Part shown: piece after piece, positions 1 to 8,209 of the stretch | Position numbering within the stretch: position 1 is the stretch's first letter | Layout: every line of letters begins with the position of its first letter | Assembly: GCA_016722295.1 (NCBI GenBank) | Contig: JADKGL010000003.1 | Coordinates: 1 to 64,000, forward strand | Direction of reading: 5' to 3' | Length of the DNA stretch: 64,000 bases | Source: Saprospiraceae bacterium | GTDB taxonomy: Bacteria > Bacteroidota > Bacteroidia > Chitinophagales > Saprospiraceae | The notes under the pieces: generated by a model | What the model was told of the DNA's origin: nothing | Seen by the model: only the letters and a program-made list of their open reading frames with translations | The model's database searches: none | Program-made: the position numbers and the translations under genes

Positions 1-1
1 G

Positions 2-865
2 AGCGGAAATAACAACGATCTAATGTGGACAAATCCATATGGAGAAATGTGGGATCCAATATCAATAAATTATGATCCTATACAAAATAAAATTGTCGCA
101 AGATATAATATTAAGGCGGGACAACTTGCAGGAATTGGGCTTTTTAAATCTGAGATTTTTATTAAGAAATTAGTCTTAGGATCATGTGCAATTTTGCCAA
201 ATGAAGTCCAAATTAAATCACAATTTAATTATATCAGTGATCCACTAAATTGTAGTTGTGCAGTACCAATCGGAGCTGACACATTAAGGATTTCTCCTAA
301 ATGCATTCCAAGCAATTCAAACTGTTTAGGATTATTGACTTTAGGAAGTGATATGAAACGAATAAGCTATGGTTTAAAAGATATCAATGGCGATCAATTA
401 CCTGATGGTTCGCAAATAGCAAACCCTTCGGTAGATCCAATTAATACTTATCGAGCTATGAGTGGTGACTTATTGTCAGCTACACATATAGCCGTTGTAA
501 AAGATGCAACAAATGATCTATGGGATTTTGGATATCTAGAATCTAGTTTTGAAATAGCACCTGAAACAGAAGTTAGATCTGCAATAGTACAAATCTATGA
601 TAAAAGTGCAAATAGAGCATTTAGTTGTAATCCATTAGTATCTCGAAAAAATGCTAATACATTCAAATTTGAATTTGGGAGAACAGCTTTATTAGGTAAT
701 TCTTGTACTGACTTAGGTTCTTTTGAAGGATTTAGAAATGGCGATAGCATAAAATTAGAAATCATTTATGAAATTGCAAGAAATAGACCAGCAGTAATTG
801 TTGAAAATGTAGTACAAAATAGTTTTATATTTCAAAAACAAGTAACCCAACAAATCCTAATTTAA
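2..865 (+). CDS. fragment 1 of giant surface protein (partial at left edge)
   Basis: The frame is open from base 2, so the ATG at 23 is internal and the true start lies outside the window. The segment has no recognised family. It shows beta-strand-like alternation, many Asn/Ser/Thr residues and spaced cysteines, as expected of extracellular Bacteroidota adhesins. True homologous frame use probably ends near 840, in an A-rich stretch; the last few residues before the stop at 865 belong to the wrong frame. Confidence 0.55.
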   Translation, partial: SGNNNDLMWTNPYGEMWDPISINYDPIQNKIVARYNIKAGQLAGIGLFKSEIFIKKLVLGSCAILPNEVQIKSQFNYISDPLNCSCAVPIGADTLRISPKCIPSNSNCLGLLTLGSDMKRISYGLKDINGDQLPDGSQIANPSVDPINTYRAMSGDLLSATHIAVVKDATNDLWDFGYLESSFEIAPETEVRSAIVQIYDKSANRAFSCNPLVSRKNANTFKFEFGRTALLGNSCTDLGSFEGFRNGDSIKLEIIYEIARNRPAVIVENVVQNSFIFQKQVTQQILI

Positions 866-1200
866 ATGACTGTCAACAGTATATAAATCGATTTAACTAT
901 TATGGTTATGGATCCTTTGGTCAAATAAGCGGAGCAATTTTAATGGCTGCGAAGATAAATTTATTCAGTTTTCGTACTCCTATATCAATCATCCATATGA
1001 TGATAGTGCATGACGCGATGTTTTTCCTTTTGAATATCGACAACAGAATCTAATGAATCTTGTTTCAGTCAATTTACCTTTAGGTTATAATTATTTACGT
1101 TCTGAAATAGATTTAATTGGAGGAAGAGGAAAAGAGAGAAATGTACAATTAAGTTCACCAATTAATCCAATAAATACATCATCTAGAAATTTGGAATTTA

Positions 1201-1809
1201 ATGTTGGTCAATTGTTTAAATCACAGAATGCTTCAGGCATTTGGGGATACACCAGATGATGCATACAATTTAAGTATTAAAATTTATTTAGCACCAGATT
1301 GTAATGCAACAACTGAAAAAGTAAGTTTTTCATACACCGCTATCCATCAAGGCCAGTTGAGTTCCCTTCCTTCAAATGGTGGAAATACAGATTCAAGTGA
1401 TGATTTATCTAAATCTACTGAAAGTAATACAGAAGTTTTATTTTTTACTCCACCACAGATATCTTTACAATCCACAAAACAAACAAATAATGGTGCTAGT
1501 CCAACATTAACTTGGCCTCTAAAAATTAATAACGTTGCATCTGAAACAGAAGCGAAAAATGTTTGGATTGCATTTAGAAATAATTCAGGTAGGATTAATG
1601 TCAATAATCTAAGAGTGGGTGGAACAATAATTTCTCCAAGTGCAGGAAATATTTATCAATTAGGCAATCTAAGACCTGGAGGAAGTGAATTTGACCTGCT
1701 TCTTTCAGCAATTTATTCTTTGAATTGCAATTTGGATAGTATTGTTGCAGAGGTCGGTTGGAATTGTATTGGATATCCAAGTTCACAACTTCTAATACCT
1801 GTCCAATAG
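1201..1809 (+). CDS. fragment of giant surface protein (middle)
   Basis: This frame carries the protein from about 1240 (FGDTPDDAYNLSIK) to about 1785 (VGWNCIGYPSS). The first dozen residues after the ATG at 1201 are a shadow of the preceding frame, which holds the real sequence up to about 1240 (frame 3, positions 939-1259). The segment holds a beta-rich domain with a Ser/Thr/Asn-rich linker; no family was recognised. It is not an independent gene: no ribosome-binding site or gene boundary is visible. Confidence 0.5.
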   Translation: MLVNCLNHRMLQAFGDTPDDAYNLSIKIYLAPDCNATTEKVSFSYTAIHQGQLSSLPSNGGNTDSSDDLSKSTESNTEVLFFTPPQISLQSTKQTNNGASPTLTWPLKINNVASETEAKNVWIAFRNNSGRINVNNLRVGGTIISPSAGNIYQLGNLRPGGSEFDLLLSAIYSLNCNLDSIVAEVGWNCIGYPSSQLLIPVQ

Positions 1810-4058
1810 AAAGTTACCCATTATATGTAAAACCGTTCAATACTTCACTTTCTGCATCATCAATTTTTCCTATTGAGTCAAGACCAATAACAGTAAAGGA
1901 TCTTTGTGATGACATTGAATTTGTAATACAAGTAGATAATGAAGGTCAAGTTGATGCTTCCAATCTTTTGTTTAGTGTTTTTCTTCCTGCTGGATTTGAA
2001 CTCATTCCAGGATCAACTTATATTCAATATCCTATCACTACAAATGTGCCTCCTGCTCCAAATGTAAGTCTTTCAAATTGGAAGAGAATATCTGATGCAA
2101 GAAATATTGGAGCAGATCCACTAGGGCAAAAACATGAATGGAATATTACCTCTGCTTGGAGAGCTGCCACTGGCACAAATGGACTTGGAGGCGTAGGTGG
2201 TGAAGTGCCATACCAATTAAAAAATGCAGACAGCAGTAGATATTATATTCGGTTTTTAGCACAAACTAAATGTGGATTTGTAGATGGAACAAGAATACCT
2301 TATAGAACGTCTGCTCAATCTCCTTGTCAAATAGGCACATCTCAAAAAGAAGAGTCTATCACTGGTTATACTGCTCCAATTCACATCATTGATCCAAACA
2401 CATTGTATTCAGGTAGATTAGCTATAGGAGCTTCATCATCAACTTTGAATGCTTGCTCTGATTTTAATGAAGTTGAACTTATTCTTTATAATTTTGGTCC
2501 CGGTACTACAAGATTAACAGATACTATTAAACTTACATTACCTAATGGATATTCATATATTCCACTTACTACAAGGAATATCCGAAATTTTGGAGGTGCT
2601 GAACCAACTTTAATTTCAAGTAGCTCAGGTGAAACAAAAGTAGCATGGGCAATCGGGACAATAACAGTTCCTGGTGATTCAATTAAATTTAAGTTTAGCA
2701 TTGATGTTGACCCTTCAATTACTACATGTAATAGTATTCGTAATTTTATGAATATGGTCATTACTACAAGAGATCTTGCTTGTGCAGATGATGGAAGTAT
2801 ATGTCGCACTCAACTTACTCTTGCAGAGGCAAATCACCCTACAGTTTATACTAAAGCTAGTTATCAGCTTACAAGACAAAACACAACTTGTCCAGATATC
2901 ACAGGAAGAACCTATACAACACTTTCTCTAGGAATTTTGGATGCAGATTTATCATCAAGTCAAAATATACGTGTGCGAATTTTTGAAGATTTAAACAGAA
3001 ATGGACTCCTAGATTCAGCAGATAGTTTGGCGGCTCCTATTGCAACACATATAGTTAGTGGACCATTATCTAGAGGGAATTTAAATTTAGATTTTAATTA
3101 TATTACAAATCGTGATCGATTAAGAAATGCTTTAGTTTTTGTTGATGGATCCTGTTCTTGTTTTCCATTGATTTCAAGACTTTATCCACCTATTTGTACA
3201 GCCTGTGTTCCTATAGGAGATTATGTATGGCATGATGCGAATCGCAACGGGTTACAAGATATCGATGAAGTAGGTTTAAATGGCATTACTGTACAATTGT
3301 ACGAGCAGAATGGAGTACTTTTCTCTACTAAAGTTACATCAACTAATCCACAGACAGGGAAGGACGGTTATTTTAAATTTTGTACATGTGAAGGAACTTA
3401 TTATTTAAAAGTGCAAGGTCCATCAAATTATACAAGGACGATTACAGGATTGGGATCAAATCCTACGACTGATTCTGATATTTCTACTATTAATGGAGAA
3501 AACACAACTCCAATATTCATAGCACGTGAAGGTGATATGTTATGTGATTTTGATGCAGGATTTTATAGAACTTCGGCATTAGGAAATATTTTATGGAATG
3601 ATGTAAATGGAGATGGGATATACCAAATTATGGAACCCGGAATCCAAGGTATAAATGTTCATTTGATAAATGTAATAAATCAAACTATCCAAACAAGTCA
3701 AACCAATGAAGACGGTTCATTTACTTTTGATGAAGTTCCTGCTGGAAATTATTATGTAAAAGTTGACATGCCTTTACAATATTCATTTACTAGTACAAAA
3801 AAAGCAAGTTTACAAGAGATGGCAAATGATGTAGATGGCAGCATGGGCTATGGAACTACTTCAATTTTTAAATTAACTCAAACTAGTTTAGTTGAAAATA
3901 TTTCAATTGGAGTGGTGAAATTAGTTTTAGCCTCTAACGATTTCAATCTGAATGCTACTGACTATAACAATAGTGCTGTTTTGCAATGGGATGTAAAAAA
4001 TTCAAAAGCAAATTCAAAAATTCATAATAGAAAGAATAAATTCAGATGGATCTGTTAA
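1758..4058 (+). CDS. fragment of giant surface protein: DUF11-like region and two SdrD B-like domains
   Basis: Real sequence in this frame starts at about 1787 (TSNTCPIESYPLYV) and runs to about 4018. The first half resembles DUF11-type repeats (CDDIEFVIQVDNEGQVDASN and following), common in very large Bacteroidota surface proteins. Two SdrD B-like domains follow at about residues 483-600 (IGDYVWHDANRNGLQD) and 606-715 (LGNILWNDVNGDGIYQ), with the usual W-x-D-x-N-x-x-G calcium-site motif and the closing YYVKVDMP-type strand. The end of the frame (FRWIC) is spurious; the protein continues one frame over in the next fragment. Confidence 0.6.
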   Translation: MELYWISKFTTSNTCPIESYPLYVKPFNTSLSASSIFPIESRPITVKDLCDDIEFVIQVDNEGQVDASNLLFSVFLPAGFELIPGSTYIQYPITTNVPPAPNVSLSNWKRISDARNIGADPLGQKHEWNITSAWRAATGTNGLGGVGGEVPYQLKNADSSRYYIRFLAQTKCGFVDGTRIPYRTSAQSPCQIGTSQKEESITGYTAPIHIIDPNTLYSGRLAIGASSSTLNACSDFNEVELILYNFGPGTTRLTDTIKLTLPNGYSYIPLTTRNIRNFGGAEPTLISSSSGETKVAWAIGTITVPGDSIKFKFSIDVDPSITTCNSIRNFMNMVITTRDLACADDGSICRTQLTLAEANHPTVYTKASYQLTRQNTTCPDITGRTYTTLSLGILDADLSSSQNIRVRIFEDLNRNGLLDSADSLAAPIATHIVSGPLSRGNLNLDFNYITNRDRLRNALVFVDGSCSCFPLISRLYPPICTACVPIGDYVWHDANRNGLQDIDEVGLNGITVQLYEQNGVLFSTKVTSTNPQTGKDGYFKFCTCEGTYYLKVQGPSNYTRTITGLGSNPTTDSDISTINGENTTPIFIAREGDMLCDFDAGFYRTSALGNILWNDVNGDGIYQIMEPGIQGINVHLINVINQTIQTSQTNEDGSFTFDEVPAGNYYVKVDMPLQYSFTSTKKASLQEMANDVDGSMGYGTTSIFKLTQTSLVENISIGVVKLVLASNDFNLNATDYNNSAVLQWDVKNSKANSKIHNRKNKFRWIC

Positions 4059-4062
4059 TATT

Positions 4063-4482
4063 TTGTCTGAAATTCAAATGACCAATAAAACGAAAAAATC
4101 GTATTTCTATATTGATGCCTCTATAGAAGAAGCAAAAAAATATTATTATAGAATTAAACAAATATTTGAAGATCAAACTTCTGAATATAGTAATGTAGCA
4201 ATGCTTGAAATCGGTAAACTGAATGTATTAAAAGTTTATCCTAATTTAATCACCTCTGACGAAATACAAATTCAAATAAATTCAGCTACGGATGAGATGG
4301 GAACATTAGCCATTTTATCTATTGATGGTAAAGAAATTCGACGTGAACTTGCTAAAGTTAAAATAAGTAAAGGACTTCAGAAGTCAGCCATTCAATTACA
4401 TCATTTAGCGGCAGGCAAATATATTCTTGCTTTAAAGTGTGATTCAGGAAAAGTTTATTACGAGAATATAGTGAAGCAATAG
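4063..4482 (+). CDS. fragment of giant surface protein: C-terminal T9SS sorting region
   Basis: The frame is open from about 4021, where FIIERINSDGSVNILSEIQ continues the previous fragment, so the ATG at 4063 is internal. The YYYRIKQIF...SEYSNVA strand is the fibronectin-like stretch that often precedes T9SS tails. The last ~85 residues (LNVLKVYPNLI to YYENIVKQ) match the type A sorting-domain pattern: a VYPN-like start, an SIDGKEI turn, an LAAGKYIL strand and a short basic end. The tail directs passage through the T9SS and cell-surface attachment. A strong terminator follows. Confidence 0.6.
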   Translation: MSEIQMTNKTKKSYFYIDASIEEAKKYYYRIKQIFEDQTSEYSNVAMLEIGKLNVLKVYPNLITSDEIQIQINSATDEMGTLAILSIDGKEIRRELAKVKISKGLQKSAIQLHHLAAGKYILALKCDSGKVYYENIVKQ

Positions 4483-4500
4483 TATTATTGCATACTTATA

Positions 4501-4562
4501 AATTAAAATGTCGCCACAAATCAAAGAAATTTGTGTCGACATTTTAATTATTCTGATTTTTT
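4501..4562 (+). terminator. intrinsic terminator with 21-bp stem
   Basis: Left arm 4501-4521 and right arm 4529-4549 are reverse complements with one mismatch, separated by a 7-base loop. A six-T run follows at 4557-4562. It lies 18 bases after the stop of the surface-protein gene. Confidence 0.75.
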
Positions 4563-5054
4563 GAATTTGATTCAAACTTTAATAATTGGAAGTTAGATTA
4601 ACCTGATACCGCCACTTGGAGTTTTTGGTATTAGAAATTCCCTCAAGAACCAAAGGACCATTATTGATTTACTTTAGTTGTTGATTTCCTTTGTCTATAG
4701 TACCTAAAATTGTGAACCACCCTGTTATTCTAATGACCCTCCAAGCTAATAAATGCTGCTTTACAATTTAGAATGTTGTGGGATGATGATTAAAAGCATG
4801 ATTACTAATTTGGCTGATATTGTTATTTGTTTTTTACAATAGAGAACGAATGAGAAGTAAAAAAAATTCATATGATATGCCGGAGCATGATTTTAGAGCA
4901 AATATGTCAATAGTAAAATTACTATTTGTAAAGGTGATGTCGTAAGTAATTAGTAGTTCGTTATTCATGCCTGAATAGCGTTGACTTTTTTAACAACTAT
5001 TGGTAAGAGATTTCACCCGATTTATGATAGTGAATGGGGTTGAGGAGAATTATT
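4563..5054. other. gene-free stretch, no feature recognised
   Basis: This AT-rich stretch lies between the terminator and the convergent SRPBCC gene. Only short open frames occur, none with a recognisable protein. A small inverted repeat surrounds 4597-4632 (ATACC ... GGTAT). It may be a worn remnant, but nothing in it identifies one. Confidence 0.4.
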
Positions 5055-5603
5055 TTATTGAGATTCTAAAATTTGTTTGATATTTTTCAAATTCTGAATT
5101 TGTGTTTTCTTAATCATGCTTTGACCAAATGTGTATGACATCAAATTGAGTGGATATGCATCATTCGAATAAAACTCAGAAGTAATTGATGTAGAGTTTT
5201 CAGAAATAGCTTTAATTATGTTGGATGTATTTGCTTTACTCTCAAAAGGTCTTTTAAAACGTATCTCTATATCAATTCTGTCTTCGGTCATGTTTTTGAT
5301 TTCTTGTTCACCTTGACCTACATCTTCTCCAATATTATCATTTTTACTATCCCAACGCTGTATAGCACCTACTGTCCCGTCAGTTCCAATGATTTCTGGA
5401 TTTAGATTGGGATCTGCTTTGACCCATTCGCTGTATTGGGTTTGATTCCTTAATGTTTTGACATAGTCATAAACTTGTTGTTTTGGTTTGTTGATCGTTT
5501 CACTTACTGACACAGTGTATTGTTTTGGAACAAAAAGAGCTATGATCAATAATACTGCAATCAATGCAATGAATCCGACAAGTAATTTTTTTAAAATTTT
5601 CAT
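5055..5603 (-). CDS. SRPBCC (START-like/polyketide cyclase-type) family protein, membrane-anchored
   Basis: The 182-residue protein opens with two lysines and one hydrophobic helix (about residues 8-26, LLVGFIALIAVLLIIALFV). An SRPBCC fold follows: the start strand YTVSVSETINKPKQQVYDYV, the helix with WVKADPN, a GAIQRW...GEGE-like middle and a C-terminal helix ending KQILESQ. SRPBCC domains form a hydrophobic pocket for lipids or other apolar ligands; the ligand here is unknown. The helix suggests anchoring in the inner membrane with the domain outside the cytoplasm (inference). The ATG at 5603 starts cleanly and the length is typical of the family. It stands alone, divergent from the next gene. 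Confidence 0.75.
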   Translation of the reverse strand: MKILKKLLVGFIALIAVLLIIALFVPKQYTVSVSETINKPKQQVYDYVKTLRNQTQYSEWVKADPNLNPEIIGTDGTVGAIQRWDSKNDNIGEDVGQGEQEIKNMTEDRIDIEIRFKRPFESKANTSNIIKAISENSTSITSEFYSNDAYPLNLMSYTFGQSMIKKTQIQNLKNIKQILESQ

Positions 5604-5882
5604 TGAGTTTAATTTTATAGCTTAGAATTTTTTCTGTTTTGAATAGCAAATGTAAAATTATTCTTTTATATCTCTTGCAAATAAGCAGACCAAAAGTCCA
5701 CCAAATAAGATCTAATTGAGCAGAATATGCCAAGTTTTATTTAACTGCGAAAAATCCCCTATTTTCCTAATTTTCCTCATTTTTTACCAAATTTTATGCT
5801 GTTTTAGCTATTTGACGCTTTTTTTTGCGAAAAAAACATATTAAATAAAAATTATATATATATTTGGGTCTCCGATCTGTAG

Positions 5883-8015
5883 ATGGAACCTACATTGGAT
5901 TCTTATTTATACCAAAACCGACGTAAAATGTTCTTTTTTAATTATAAAGCCGCTAGGCTTTATGCTGTATTATTTATTCTATTTAGTTGCGCTACTAAGA
6001 GTGTCGCATTAGCTACCATTGGAGACCAAGTTTGGGAAGATATCAATGCAAATGGTGTATTTGATAAATACGAACCAGGTATTAATGGTGTCCAAGTTAA
6101 GTTATATGCAGACGTGGATCGAAATGGTATTCCAGATGGTTCTGCTTTGGCAAGTACACAAACTAGTTTTAGTGTAACAGGTAATGGTTACTATTATTTT
6201 CCGAATCTCACACCAGGCTATTATTTGATTCAGTTTGTATTGCCATTTAGTTTTTATTTTTCTCCCCAGAAAGTATCGAGTACAAATGAACTACTTGATT
6301 CGGATCCAAATCCTACTACAGGATTCACAAATACGATTCAAGTTATAGGCAATGAATATAATACCCAATTCGATGCAGGAATTTTTCGCAAGACAACTGT
6401 TGGAGATTATATCTGGTTTGATCAAAATATAGACGGAATTCAAAACAATGATGAGCAAGGCTTAAATGGTATAACAGTATTGCTTTATAATAGTGCTCAT
6501 GCACTCATTGATCAAACTGCAACTCAAAATCATCCTACAACACAAAAGTCAGGGTATTATCAATTTAATCAAGTTCCACCAGGAAAATTTTATATCAAAA
6601 TTAATTTACCTAATGGAAAAGGATATAAAGCAAGTCTAGCAAATAGAACGACAGAGGATAAAGATAATGATATAGATCATAGCAATGGGGACAATACTTC
6701 TGCACTATTTGATGTCATCTACAATACTCCAAAAACAGACGTGGATGGAGCATTATATTATGCGCAATCCATTGGAAATAAAGTTTGGCTAGATGTAGAT
6801 AGAGATGGTATTCAAGATACAAATGAATCTGGTATAAATCAGATCCAAGTATATCTCTATAACAAACTAACTAATGTTCTAGTCGATACCAAATTGACAT
6901 CAACAAATGCACTTGGAGAATCAGGCACATTTGTTTTTGAAAATTTAGCAATTAACTCATATTATATCAAACTCGATGTTCCAACATTTTACTATGTTAC
7001 AAAATCCAATCAAACTACTGAAGCCAATGATTCCGACATTGACCATATGAATGGATTGAATACGAGTTCTACCATTTCACTTTCTGAATATGAGTCGAAT
7101 AAAAATCAGGATATAGGATTATTCAAAGCGTTTCGATTGGGAAATTATGTTTGGAATGATATCGGACAAGGTGCATCTTACATGAATGGCATTCAAGATT
7201 CTAATGAAGAAGCTGAACCAAATGTGCTTGTTTATTTATTCGATTCTAATGATATGATCATTGATTCACAGTACACAGACAATACTGGAAAGTTTGAGTT
7301 CTTGGTGGATGAAGGTCAATATTATTTAAAATTTAATACACCGAATAACAAGACTTTTACCTTTCCAAATCAATCGAGTGAATCCATTGATAGCGATGTC
7401 ACAGGAACCTTTGGATTTGGCACAACTGAGTTGTTGACTATTCTCCCCAATACCAACGAAATGGATATCGATGCAGGATTGGCACCAGCAGGAGTACTTG
7501 CTATTCGCAATTTAAATTTTTGGATTTCAGATAGCGAAGAGCGAATACTAAAATGGACTTTAGATAATCCAGAGGATGTAGCAAAAATACATTTGGAGCA
7601 AAAAATCAATTCATCCTTTCAAACGATTTATGAAAGTACATCTGATTTTGCAATGAATGAGTACTCAATTCAAAAAGAAACCTACGAAATACAATATTAT
7701 CGACTCACGATTTATGAAAAAAATGGATTCGTTACAAAAAGTAAAATACTACTAGTGAATCCACAACAAAAAAGTAATTTCTACCTAGCCTATTTTAATA
7801 TGAATAAATTATTTATTGAAACAAAAAAAGCCGTCGAAGGCGATCTGACTGTCTCTGTGCATTCAATAGATGGCGCAACATTGCTGATTAAAAATATTCA
7901 GAATCGACAGTCTTCCTCAGTTTTTGAACTGGATGCGAATGACATTCCACAGGGAAGTTATTTGATACGAATACAAGAAGGTGAAAAAAACAATGTGATT
8001 AAAATTGTGAAATAA
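5883..8015 (+). CDS. secreted protein with four SdrD B-like repeats and T9SS type A tail
   Basis: The 710-residue protein has a signal peptide that probably begins at the second Met (5928, MFFFNYKAARLYAVLF) and ends near SVALA. Four SdrD B-like domains follow at about residues 43-165, 171-290, 295-412 and 417-530, each opening with an (I/V/L)G-(D/N)-x-V-W-x-D motif and containing NGI/DGI-Q-D-type calcium-site residues. Between repeats 1 to 3 lie short DSDxD...NG-N(T/S) segments. A fibronectin-like region (residues 535-620) and an ~90-residue T9SS tail (SVHSIDGATLL, IPQGSYLIRI, end IKIVK) complete it. Known role of such repeats: rigid calcium-stabilised stalks of surface adhesins. It shares its whole architecture with the gene ending at 4482, so the two are probably paralogues. 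A -7-like TATATTTG sits at 5859-5866 without a clear -33 partner. Confidence 0.8.
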   Translation: MEPTLDSYLYQNRRKMFFFNYKAARLYAVLFILFSCATKSVALATIGDQVWEDINANGVFDKYEPGINGVQVKLYADVDRNGIPDGSALASTQTSFSVTGNGYYYFPNLTPGYYLIQFVLPFSFYFSPQKVSSTNELLDSDPNPTTGFTNTIQVIGNEYNTQFDAGIFRKTTVGDYIWFDQNIDGIQNNDEQGLNGITVLLYNSAHALIDQTATQNHPTTQKSGYYQFNQVPPGKFYIKINLPNGKGYKASLANRTTEDKDNDIDHSNGDNTSALFDVIYNTPKTDVDGALYYAQSIGNKVWLDVDRDGIQDTNESGINQIQVYLYNKLTNVLVDTKLTSTNALGESGTFVFENLAINSYYIKLDVPTFYYVTKSNQTTEANDSDIDHMNGLNTSSTISLSEYESNKNQDIGLFKAFRLGNYVWNDIGQGASYMNGIQDSNEEAEPNVLVYLFDSNDMIIDSQYTDNTGKFEFLVDEGQYYLKFNTPNNKTFTFPNQSSESIDSDVTGTFGFGTTELLTILPNTNEMDIDAGLAPAGVLAIRNLNFWISDSEERILKWTLDNPEDVAKIHLEQKINSSFQTIYESTSDFAMNEYSIQKETYEIQYYRLTIYEKNGFVTKSKILLVNPQQKSNFYLAYFNMNKLFIETKKAVEGDLTVSVHSIDGATLLIKNIQNRQSSSVFELDANDIPQGSYLIRIQEGEKNNVIKIVK

Positions 8016-8209
8016 TATTGCAATTTGATCATAAGAGTGTATTGCAATACAATTTATTGAATCATTTCAAACAATGAAGTTTGTTGTATAATTTTTTATA
8101 TAGGCATCTCGATTGTTTACTATCTTTTTTACTACAGTTATACTTTTTTAATCAATTTTTAACTTTGGATTACAAAATTTAGATTAATTTTAGTCCGTTA
8201 AACTTGATT

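Larger units (their letters stand above)
1..4482 (+). pseudogene. giant secreted SdrD B-repeat/T9SS protein, 5'-partial and split over several frames
   Basis: One long gene enters from the left edge and ends at 4482, but its reading frame changes repeatedly. Frame 2 runs to about 840. Frame 1 continues to about 940, and frame 3 from 939 to about 1240 with one in-frame TGA at 1011. Frame 1 then runs to about 1785, frame 3 to about 4018, and frame 1 to the TAA at 4482. At each break the next frame continues sensible protein (for example DCQQYINRFNYYG after 865 and FIIERINSDGS after 4020). Several breaks fall in A or T runs. The assembled product has beta-rich, cysteine-spaced domains, a DUF11-like region, two SdrD B-like domains and a C-terminal T9SS type A-like tail. 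It would be exported and anchored at the cell surface; its ligand is unknown. Whether it is a decayed gene or an intact gene with sequencing indels cannot be told here. Confidence 0.7.

Noticed and set aside
1011..1013. In-frame TGA within readable coding sequence, possible recoding (Trp or selenocysteine)
   Set aside because: TGA ends several intact genes in the window (for example the glycosylasparaginase at 38604 and the lipoprotein at 53616), no selenocysteine-type context is visible, and the surrounding gene has many other breaks.
4600..5050. Possible insertion-sequence remnant in the gene-free stretch
   Set aside because: No transposase-like protein could be read in any frame and the only inverted repeat is five bases per arm.
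8016..8049. Inverted repeat after the SdrD B-repeat gene as a terminator
   Set aside because: The 9-bp arms are 16 bases apart and no T run follows.
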